Positions 50,729-58,230 of a stretch of 64,000 nt of DNA are shown piece by piece. Source of the stretch: UBA2357 sp046295975 (GTDB lineage Bacteria; Pseudomonadota; Gammaproteobacteria; Burkholderiales; Rhodocyclaceae); assembly GCA_046295975.1 (NCBI GenBank), contig JBKBMG010000012.1:48777-112776 (forward strand), in the 5' to 3' direction. The notes beneath the pieces are model-generated. The model had not been told where the DNA came from and did not search any database. It was given only the letters and a program-made list of their open reading frames with translations. Position 1 is the stretch's first letter; each line of letters opens with the position of its first letter. The translations under genes and the position numbers were made by a program.

Positions 50729-53700
50729 CTCCCGTTCGAAGGTATCGAGCGGAACCGGCTGGCCGAAGAAATACCCCTGGTAGTGGTCACACCCCATCAT
50801 CTGCAGCGCATGGCGCTGCGCCTCGCTCTCGACCCCTTCGGCGATGACGTCCAGCCCCAGGCTGGCACCCAGTGCGACGATGGTGCGCGCAATCACCGCA
50901 TCGTTGGGATCGCACAGCAGATCGCGCACGAAGTTCTGGTCGATCTTCAACTGATTCAGCGGCAGGCGCTTGAGATACGACAGCGACGAATAGCCGGTGC
51001 CGAAATCGTCCAGCGCAAAACTCAGCCCCAGGCTCCGGAGCGTACTCATCTTGGCGATCACCGCATCCACATCGAAAATAACCGAGCTTTCGGTAAGCTC
51101 AAGCTTGAGCCGCCGTGGATTGGCGCCGGACGCCTGTAGCGCGGCGAGCACCTGCTCCACGAAATCAGCCTGGCGCAACTGGCGGGCGCTGATGTTCACC
51201 GCCAGCGTCAGTCCCGCGAGTCCGGCCATGGAAGACCAGCGCGCAAGCATCTCGCAGGCGCGGCGCATCACCCACTCACCCAGCGGCACGATCAACCCCG
51301 ACTCCTCCACCACCGGAATGAACTCCGCCGGCGACACCAGGCCACGTACCGGGTGGCGCCAGCGCAGCAAGGCCTCCGCGCCAATCGTGCGCCCATCGAC
51401 AGCGACCTGCTTCTGCAGGAACAACTCGAATTCACCCTTGCTCAGCGCTGCCCTCAGATCGGCCTCCAGTTCGGCGTGCGCGATGACAGCCGCCTGCATG
51501 CCGGGATCGAAGAAACGGAAAGTATCCCGGCCTGCACTCTTGGCCTCGTACATGGCGAGGTCAGCACGCTTGAGCAACTCATCGATCTCCAGCGAAGCCC
51601 CCGGAAACAGCGTGATGCCGATACTCGAACCGGTCTTGAAGATTCGTTCGCCCAGGTCGAAATCCTGCCCCAACGCCGTTCGGATGCGCTCGACCACGAT
51701 CTCGACCTGGCAGGCCGAGTCCTCAGCGGACTCGGCCAGATTCTCCAGCAGTACCACGAACTCGTCTCCTCCCAGTCGCGCCACCGTGTCGCCATCGCGC
51801 ACACAGGACAGCAAGCGGGTGGCGACCCGTTCCAGCAGGCGATCGCCCACCGCATGGCCGGCCACGTCGTTGAGGCTCTTGAAATTATCCAGATCGAGGA
51901 ACAGTACCGCCCCGTACAGACCACTGCGCCGGCTGGCAACGAGGGCATGTCGCAACCGGTCCATGAACAGCCGTCGGTTGGGCAGCCGCGTCAGAGGATC
52001 GTAGAACGCCAGGCTCTCGATCTCGCGTTCCGCCCGCTTGCGCTCGGTGATGTCGCGGATCAGCCCCACGAACACGCGCTGCCCGTCGCGCTCGATCTCC
52101 GAGATCGCCAACTCCACTGGAAACAGCGTGCCATCCTTGCGCAGCCCCTGCAGTTCGCGTTCGGCGCCCACCACCCGCGACTCACCGTCGCTCTGGTAGG
52201 CGCTCAGGAAGCCGTCGTGCTGGGTGCGTGTGGGCTCCGGCATCAACATCGAGAGATTGCATCCCTCGACCTCGGCCGAGCGATAGCCGAAAATGCGCTC
52301 CGCCGCCGGGTTGAAGGACAGGATCACGCCGTGGCAGTCTGCGATGACGATGCCGTCGATGATGTTGTCGATGACGGCCTGGGTGTACTTCGCCTGTTCG
52401 CCCAGCGCGCGGTTGGCCTCCTCCAGGTCGGTAATGTCGATGTGCGTACCCAGCATCACCAGCGGCGTGCCGTCCTCGGCGCGGCGCGTGACGTGGCCAC
52501 GCGCGTTCACCCATACCCATCGCCCAAGCTTGTGGCGCATGCGCAGCTTGACGTCATAGCGGTCGCTGCGCCCGCTGAAGTGCAAGGACAGGCACTCCTT
52601 GGCTACCGCCAGGTCGTCGGGGTGCACCATGTTTACCCAAGTCTGGAAGGAAGTCGGCGCCAGTTCCTCCAGCGTGTAGCCGAGCATCTCGGCCCACAGC
52701 GCGTTGAAGGTGGCGCCACCACCGGGCACGTCCCATTCCCAGGTGCCAATCCGTCCGCCGTCGATCACCGCCGCAAGCCGGCGCTCGCTCTCGCGAATGG
52801 TGGTCTCGTCGGCCTTCTCGCGCGACACGTCGGACTGGATCGCGATGAAGCCCTGCAATGCCCCGCCGCGATCACGCAAGGGGTTGCAGTTGACGCGCAG
52901 CCAGTATGCTTCGCCCGACTTGTGGTAGTTCAGCACCTCCACGTCAAACGGCTCGGCACGTGCGATCGCCGCCCGCATCCGGGCCACGGTCTGCGGATCG
53001 GTACCGCGCCCCTGCAACACCTCGCCGGGCTTGCGGCCGCGCATCTCCTCCAGGCTGAAGCCGGCCAGGCGGGTGAAGCCCGCATTGACCCACTCGACCC
53101 GCCCCGTCGCGTCGGTGATCACCACGCCGTTGGTGGTTTCACTCGCCACTCGCGACAAGCGTGCCAACTCCGTTTGCGCGGCTTCGAAATCGCGGCGCGC
53201 GCGGGTCGCGGCGGTGAGGTGGGCCAGGGTCGACACCACCGGCGCAAGGAAATCGACCACTGCATCGTCGTAGCCACCGGGACGGTTGGCCAGCCCGATC
53301 ATGCCGACCAGTTCGCCGGCGTGGGCAACCGGCACGCCGAGAAACGCACGCAGCGGCGGATGGCCGGGCGGCGTGCCGCCGCGTCGCGGATCGCGCTCGG
53401 GATCGTTGGCGATCACCGCCCGGCCGGAGGTCATGACCGCGCCGAACAAGGTGTCGAGGTTGTGGAACTCCAAGCCGTCGTCGATGTTGCGCTCGAAGAA
53501 CGTCCGGCTCCCCGGATCCCAGGAAATATCGGTGATCGCGTAGGTCTTCAGGTACGGAGAGCCATCGGCCGTGCGCAACACCTCGCCCACAAAGCCGTAT
53601 TCGCTGCGCGTGAGCGCGAGCAGGTCATCCAGCAATTGGGCAAATACCGTCTTGCGGTCCGAGTCGCCAACGAACAGCGACTGCGTGCGGGTGATGATCC

Positions 53701-53791
53701 GGCCCAGTTGCTGCGCGGCATCCAGAGCATCGCGCATGGCCTGCACCTCGGCCTGGGCGAGCACTTCAGCAGGGTTGGCGGATTGCGGCAT
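50708..53791 (-). CDS. GAF-PAS-PAS-PAS-GGDEF-EAL cyclic-di-GMP protein
   Basis: 1027-residue soluble sensor and c-di-GMP enzyme. Approximate order: GAF (35-195), three PAS/PAC units (210-330, 340-455, 470-585), GGDEF (590-755), EAL (765-1015). The diguanylate cyclase motif GGDEF is intact (ARLGGDEFVVLL), with an RDGD inhibitory site five residues before it. The phosphodiesterase motif EALLRWRHP is also intact, so both activities are possible. Start ATG 53791. No membrane segment. Its presence in the purine cluster has no obvious metabolic reason. Confidence 0.93.
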   Translation of the reverse strand: MPQSANPAEVLAQAEVQAMRDALDAAQQLGRIITRTQSLFVGDSDRKTVFAQLLDDLLALTRSEYGFVGEVLRTADGSPYLKTYAITDISWDPGSRTFFERNIDDGLEFHNLDTLFGAVMTSGRAVIANDPERDPRRGGTPPGHPPLRAFLGVPVAHAGELVGMIGLANRPGGYDDAVVDFLAPVVSTLAHLTAATRARRDFEAAQTELARLSRVASETTNGVVITDATGRVEWVNAGFTRLAGFSLEEMRGRKPGEVLQGRGTDPQTVARMRAAIARAEPFDVEVLNYHKSGEAYWLRVNCNPLRDRGGALQGFIAIQSDVSREKADETTIRESERRLAAVIDGGRIGTWEWDVPGGGATFNALWAEMLGYTLEELAPTSFQTWVNMVHPDDLAVAKECLSLHFSGRSDRYDVKLRMRHKLGRWVWVNARGHVTRRAEDGTPLVMLGTHIDITDLEEANRALGEQAKYTQAVIDNIIDGIVIADCHGVILSFNPAAERIFGYRSAEVEGCNLSMLMPEPTRTQHDGFLSAYQSDGESRVVGAERELQGLRKDGTLFPVELAISEIERDGQRVFVGLIRDITERKRAEREIESLAFYDPLTRLPNRRLFMDRLRHALVASRRSGLYGAVLFLDLDNFKSLNDVAGHAVGDRLLERVATRLLSCVRDGDTVARLGGDEFVVLLENLAESAEDSACQVEIVVERIRTALGQDFDLGERIFKTGSSIGITLFPGASLEIDELLKRADLAMYEAKSAGRDTFRFFDPGMQAAVIAHAELEADLRAALSKGEFELFLQKQVAVDGRTIGAEALLRWRHPVRGLVSPAEFIPVVEESGLIVPLGEWVMRRACEMLARWSSMAGLAGLTLAVNISARQLRQADFVEQVLAALQASGANPRRLKLELTESSVIFDVDAVIAKMSTLRSLGLSFALDDFGTGYSSLSYLKRLPLNQLKIDQNFVRDLLCDPNDAVIARTIVALGASLGLDVIAEGVESEAQRHALQMMGCDHYQGYFFGQPVPLDTFEREAGAPSA

Positions 53792-53848
53792 CGTCGATCC
53801 CGAAAACGGTGGACGTGCCGCGCGCAGGGGAGCACGCGACACCGCTCT

Positions 53849-53881
53849 TCAGCGAAGCACATCATGAATGTGCTTCGCTGA
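53849..53881. promoter_or_regulatory. 14-bp perfect hairpin upstream of the GGDEF-EAL gene
   Basis: Perfect 14-bp arms (53849-53862 and 53868-53881, core AGCGAAGCACAT) with a 5-nt loop. It lies 58 bp before the GGDEF-EAL start and 130 bp after the end of the permease gene. No T-run on the leftward strand, so operator or leader structure is as likely as terminator. Confidence 0.55.
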
Positions 53882-54010
53882 CGCGCACCATTGTCGCACC
53901 GAGCCTCCGGAAAAACCTACTGCCGCGACCGATTGCCGCACCCGATCCGCGCGGTGGCGGTGGCGTCCTGATGCCGCCACGTCACCGCCGCTGCGAGCGA
54001 GCCGCGCCGT

Positions 54011-55363
54011 TCAGAGAAACACGAACTTGGCGACAAACAACGCGCACAACACGTACAAGGCCACCGAAATGCGGTTGAACTGGCCGGTAAACAGCTTCAG
54101 CACCACGAAAGTGACAAAGCCCAGGGCAATGCCGTTGGCGATCGAGAAGGTAAGCGGCATCATCACCGCGGTGACCACCGCCGGAATGGTGTCGGTGTAA
54201 TCCTCCCAGTCGATATGGGCCAGCCCGGTCATCATCAGCATGGCCACGTAGATCAGCGCACCGGCCGTGGCATAGCCGGGGATCATCCCCGCCAGCGGTG
54301 CAAAGAACAAGGCCACCAGAAACAGCGCGCCGACCGTGATCGCGGTCAGTCCGGTGCGTCCGCCCGCGGCCACGCCCGCGCTGCTCTCCACATAGCTGGT
54401 CACCGGCGGGCAGCCGACCATCGCCCCGACCACGCTGGCGGTGCTGTCGGCCTTCAGCGCCGGGCGCAGGTTCTCGATGCTGCCGTCCGGGCGAAAAAGA
54501 CGGGCGCGATGCGCCACCCCCATCAGGGTACCGGCAGTATCGAACATGTTCACGAACAGAAAGGCCAGGATCACGCTGATCATCGCCACATCCAGCGCGC
54601 CGGCCACGTCCATGGCGAGCAGCGTGGGGGCAAGGCTGGGCGGCAGCGACACCACGCCGCCGTACTCGACGATACCGATCGTCCAACCGATGAAGGTCAC
54701 CGTCAGAATGCTGATCAGAATCGCGCCGAACACACGGAAATGACTCAGCACGCCGATCATCAGAAAACACAGGCCGGCCAGCGCGGCCGGCGCTTCGAGC
54801 ATGGAGCCCATGGTGACCAGCGTGGCATCGCTCGGCACCACAATGCCGGCGATCTTCAGGCCGATCAGCCCCAGGAACAGGCCTACGCCCGCCCCCATCG
54901 CGAAGCGCAGGCTGGGCGGGATGCTGCTCAGCAACAGCTCGCGCAAGCGGGTAAAGCTCAGGATCATGAACAGGATGCCGGACAGGAACACCGCACCCAG
55001 CGCCACTTCCCAGCTGTACCCCATCTCCCCGACCACGGTGTAGGTGAAGAAGGCGTTCAGCCCCATGCCCGGTGCCAGACCCACCGGCCAGTTGGCGTAA
55101 AACCCCATGAGCAGGCAGCCCAGCGCCGCCCCGATGCAGGTGGCGACGAAGGCGGCACCGTGATCCATGCCCGCCGCCGCCATGATGCTCGGGTTCACGA
55201 AGATGATGTAGGCCATCGTGATGAAGGTCGTCAGCCCGGCCATCAGTTCCGTGCGCACGCTGCTACCGTGGCGGGTGATCGCGAAGCGCCGCTCCAGCCA
55301 GCCCGCACCCGCATCCGGCACGCTCGTTCCTTCCTCCTGCGACAGGATTCTCGTGGTCTGCAT
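54011..55363 (-). CDS. Hypoxanthine/guanine permease, AzgA-like NCS2 family
   Basis: 450-residue inner-membrane purine:H+ symporter. Family stretches include RTELMAGLTTFITMAYIIFVNP, GLAPGMGLNAFFTYTVV, FVNMFDTAGTLMGVA and VTSYVESSAGVAAGGRTGLTA. ATG 55363 has GAGGAG 9 nt upstream; the in-frame extension to 55480 would pass through the operator. A palindrome at 55469-55482 identical to one before xdhA suggests co-regulation with xanthine dehydrogenase. Confidence 0.92.
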   Translation of the reverse strand: MQTTRILSQEEGTSVPDAGAGWLERRFAITRHGSSVRTELMAGLTTFITMAYIIFVNPSIMAAAGMDHGAAFVATCIGAALGCLLMGFYANWPVGLAPGMGLNAFFTYTVVGEMGYSWEVALGAVFLSGILFMILSFTRLRELLLSSIPPSLRFAMGAGVGLFLGLIGLKIAGIVVPSDATLVTMGSMLEAPAALAGLCFLMIGVLSHFRVFGAILISILTVTFIGWTIGIVEYGGVVSLPPSLAPTLLAMDVAGALDVAMISVILAFLFVNMFDTAGTLMGVAHRARLFRPDGSIENLRPALKADSTASVVGAMVGCPPVTSYVESSAGVAAGGRTGLTAITVGALFLVALFFAPLAGMIPGYATAGALIYVAMLMMTGLAHIDWEDYTDTIPAVVTAVMMPLTFSIANGIALGFVTFVVLKLFTGQFNRISVALYVLCALFVAKFVFL

Positions 55364-55468
55364 TGCTTTGTCTCCTCGCTGCGCCAATGCTCTGTGGCTG
55401 GCGACGTATTTTCGGGGGTCCGGTCGCCGCCGCTGACGGCAGACCCCGCCCAGCCAATCGGCGGGCGG

Positions 55469-55482
55469 GATTGTCAACAATC
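55469..55482. promoter_or_regulatory. Putative GntR operator, permease site
   Basis: GATTGTCAACAATC: GATTGT and ACAATC arms around CA. It lies 106 bp before the purine permease start and has the same sequence, on the opposite strand, as the site before xdhA. The TTGT-N2-ACAA core is the kind of site bound by GntR/FCD regulators, and such a gene lies between the two copies. Confidence 0.6.
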
Positions 55483-55581
55483 GACCGGATGCGAGGCTAG
55501 TCTAGGCAGACCGGAAGCGAATGCCATACCCGAAGACTGATAGGCCTTATCAGCACAACACATGATTGCCGCGTGGGCGAT

Positions 55582-56385
55582 CTACGGCACGGCGCTCGAG
55601 CCCTGGCAGTCCGTCGCCAGCCCCAGCAGCACCGCCACGTCGGCATCCTTGCCCGGTGCCGGTTCGTCCAGCGCCAGGCGGCCCTCGAGGTGGCCCACAT
55701 GTTCGATCATGAGTCCCCGTGCCAGGTCGGCGTCGCGCGCCTCCAGGGCGTCGAGAATGCGGTCGTGATCGCTCAGCGCGCAGGTGGGCGCCGACGTCTT
55801 GCGATGGGACAGCACGACCAGCGGCGTGCGGCTCACCAGTTCGTCGAGAAAAGCCGCCAGCACTTCATTGCCAGCCGCAGCGGCCAGTTGCACGTGAAAG
55901 TCGATGGACAGTCGCAGCCCGCCCTGGAGGTCCCCCGCAGCGTAGGCCGCCTGCTCGCGCCGGACCAGCGCCCGCAGGCGCGCCAGATCGCGCGGTCTGA
56001 TGCGCGCCGCGGCCAGCTCGACGATGGCCGCCTCGATATAGCGCCGGGCGGTGAAAATGTCGCGCCCTTCCGCCACCGACGGACGCGCCACGAACACCCC
56101 GCGGTTGGGTTCGTGGCGCACCAGGCAATAAGTTTCCAGCCGCGCCAGCGCCTGGCGCACCACCGCGCGGTTGACCCCGAAGGCATCCGCCAGCGGCTGC
56201 TCCTTGAGCTGCAGCCCGGGCGGCAGGCGCTGGTCGAGTACGGCATTGCGCAAGGTCTCGAACACCCGCTGGGCTTCCGCCGTCGATGGCTTGCGCGCAG
56301 CAGCGGGCGTTTCCGCGGTGCCGCGCGCCCGGCGCGGGGCGGATTGCACGGAACGCTGGGCGTGCTTGGGCGGCTTGGATTCCAT
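55582..56385 (-). CDS. GntR-family regulator, FCD/FadR subfamily
   Basis: 267-residue regulator: a basic, Ala/Pro-rich N-terminal tail (1-35), winged helix (about 38-105: EQPLADAFGVNRAVVRQALARLE) and an FCD ligand domain with metal-type residues (IDFHVQLAAAAGNEVL, LSDHDRILDALEARD). Divergent from xdhABC-guaD and beside a purine permease gene, it is the best candidate regulator for both. The start at 56385 has no Shine-Dalgarno, and a TATAAT ends 7 nt upstream on the minus strand. Confidence 0.9.
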   Translation of the reverse strand: MESKPPKHAQRSVQSAPRRARGTAETPAAARKPSTAEAQRVFETLRNAVLDQRLPPGLQLKEQPLADAFGVNRAVVRQALARLETYCLVRHEPNRGVFVARPSVAEGRDIFTARRYIEAAIVELAAARIRPRDLARLRALVRREQAAYAAGDLQGGLRLSIDFHVQLAAAAGNEVLAAFLDELVSRTPLVVLSHRKTSAPTCALSDHDRILDALEARDADLARGLMIEHVGHLEGRLALDEPAPGKDADVAVLLGLATDCQGSSAVP

Positions 56386-56392
56386 GGCGGCG

Positions 56393-56398
56393 ATTATA
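56393..56398 (-). promoter_or_regulatory. Predicted -10 element very close to the GntR start
   Basis: On the minus strand TATAAT is followed by CGCCGCC and then the ATG at 56385. Transcription started from this element would begin at or next to the start codon, giving a leaderless or nearly leaderless mRNA. No good -35 is seen. Confidence 0.35.
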
Positions 56399-56558
56399 TC
56401 CACAAGCTGATTCGGCGCATTTGCACTACCATGAAACCAGCGCCCAGTGCTGCGTCGCAGCATGTCCGGCAAGCCTCGCCATGCGCGGCTTTGCCCCGTT
56501 TCGAGCACGCGCAGCCGTGGCACGGCGGGCGGCGGGCCCACGACCGCCACGCCGGATG

Positions 56559-56572
56559 GATTGTTGACAATC
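56559..56572. promoter_or_regulatory. Putative GntR operator, xdhA site
   Basis: GATTGTTGACAATC, extended by G and C to 7-bp perfect arms around TG; 71 bp before xdhA. It is the exact reverse complement of the site before the purine permease. Confidence 0.6.
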
Positions 56573-56643
56573 CTGCCTGCGCGCACCTAGATTGAGTCCC
56601 ACAGCGCCCCGGCGCGCCCAGCGATGAGACGAGACCTACGCAC

Positions 56644-58185
56644 ATGCAGACCATCCGCTTTCTGCTCAATTTCGAACCAGTGGAAGTAGCCGATGTGGCG
56701 ACCACCACCAACCTGCTGACCTGGCTGCGCACCCGCCGGCAGCTCACCGGAACCAAGGAAGGGTGCGCGGAAGGGGACTGCGGCGCCTGTACCGTAGTCG
56801 TCGCGGAGCTGCCATCGGGCGACTTCGCCAGCGGCGAGCCCCTGCTGCGCAGCGTGAACGCGTGCATCCAGTTCGTGCCCGCCCTCGACGGGAAGGCCGT
56901 GTTCACCGTGGAATACCTCAAGACCCAGGCGGGCGGCGAGGCCCTGCATCCGGTGCAGCAGGCGCTGGTGGAATGCCACGGTTCGCAGTGCGGCTTCTGC
57001 ACTCCCGGGTTCGTGATGTCGCTGTGGAACCTTTACCATAACCACGAGCCCCGGCATGCCGTGGCGGCGGACACATCAGAGGGAAACGCCTCCGCGGCCT
57101 GCCCCACGGCGCCCGACGAAGCCGCCGTGCGCAGCGCGATCACCGGCAACCTGTGCCGCTGCACCGGCTACCGTCCGATCATCGAAGCCGGCAAGCGCAT
57201 GTTCGAACTGCCCGCGCTCGCACTCGACCGCAGCCGCCTGCGCAACGCCTTGCACGCCCTGCGCCGCAGCGAGCCGCTCGACTACCAGTACGGCGGACTG
57301 CACTTCCACATTCCCCGCAACGTTGCCGACCTGGCCACACTGCGCGCCGCCAAGCCGCAGGCCACGCTTCTGGCTGGCTGTACTGACATTGGCCTGTGGG
57401 TGAACAAGCAGTTCCGCGAGGTGGGCGATCTCATTCATATTGGCCAGGTCGCGGAGCTTCGCCGCATCAGCCGCGACGACCGCGAGCTACGCATTGGCGC
57501 GGCGGTGCCGCTCACCGACGCCTACGCCACGCTGACCCGCGAATACCCGCAACTGGCCGAACTCTGGGAACGCTTCGCCTCGCCACCGGTGCGCAACGCT
57601 GGCACCTTGGGCGGGAACATCGCCAACGGCTCGCCGATCGGCGATTCCATGCCGGCCCTCATCGCCCTCGGCGCCCGGGTGGTGTTGCGCAACCACGCCG
57701 GCACGCGCGAACTACCGCTGGAGGCGCTTTACCTCGACTACATGAAGAAAGACCTCGGTGCGGACGAGTTCGTCGACACCATTGCCGTGCCGCTGCGTCG
57801 CCCGGGCTGGCATTTCCGCACCTACAAGTTGTCCAAACGCTTTGATTCGGACATCTCAGCCGTCTGCGCGGCGTTCGCGATAAACATCGACAACGGCCTG
57901 ATCCGGAGCGCCCGCATCGCCTTCGGCGGCATGGCCGCCACCCCACGGCGGGCGCCGGCAACCGAGTCGGCCTTGACCGGCTCGGCGTGGGATTCCGCCA
58001 CGCTGGCGCGTGCGATCACGGCCCTGCAGGGCGACTACGCCCCGCTCACCGACATGCGCGCCAGCGCCGGCTACCGGATGCGCTCGGCCGCCAACCTGTT
58101 GCGCCGTTTCCACCTGGAAACGCGTGCGGACGCGCCACTCGCCGCCCATCAGGTGAACGTCTTCGCCGACGTTGCACGCGCCTGA
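56644..58185 (+). CDS. xdhA: Xanthine dehydrogenase small subunit (FeS/FAD)
   Basis: 513-residue subunit carrying two 2Fe-2S clusters and FAD. The plant-type ferredoxin domain has EGCAEGDCGACTVV; the second cluster domain has CGFCTPGFVMS and CRCTGYRPIIEAG. The FAD domain shows LAGCTDIGLW and GGNIANGSPIGDSMP. It transfers electrons from the molybdenum subunit to NAD. First gene of xdhABC, downstream of a putative GntR operator. Confidence 0.95.
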   Translation: MQTIRFLLNFEPVEVADVATTTNLLTWLRTRRQLTGTKEGCAEGDCGACTVVVAELPSGDFASGEPLLRSVNACIQFVPALDGKAVFTVEYLKTQAGGEALHPVQQALVECHGSQCGFCTPGFVMSLWNLYHNHEPRHAVAADTSEGNASAACPTAPDEAAVRSAITGNLCRCTGYRPIIEAGKRMFELPALALDRSRLRNALHALRRSEPLDYQYGGLHFHIPRNVADLATLRAAKPQATLLAGCTDIGLWVNKQFREVGDLIHIGQVAELRRISRDDRELRIGAAVPLTDAYATLTREYPQLAELWERFASPPVRNAGTLGGNIANGSPIGDSMPALIALGARVVLRNHAGTRELPLEALYLDYMKKDLGADEFVDTIAVPLRRPGWHFRTYKLSKRFDSDISAVCAAFAINIDNGLIRSARIAFGGMAATPRRAPATESALTGSAWDSATLARAITALQGDYAPLTDMRASAGYRMRSAANLLRRFHLETRADAPLAAHQVNVFADVARA

Positions 58186-58230
58186 GGCGCCTGACGCAGC
58201 GTCCGCCCAACCGACTCCACAGGCCCGACC

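Noticed and set aside
51353..53881. Long rightward open frame of about 840 codons opposite the GGDEF-EAL gene
   Set aside because: Antisense to a gene with clear domains; composition is typical of GC-rich shadow frames (His/Arg/Gln-rich, no motifs).
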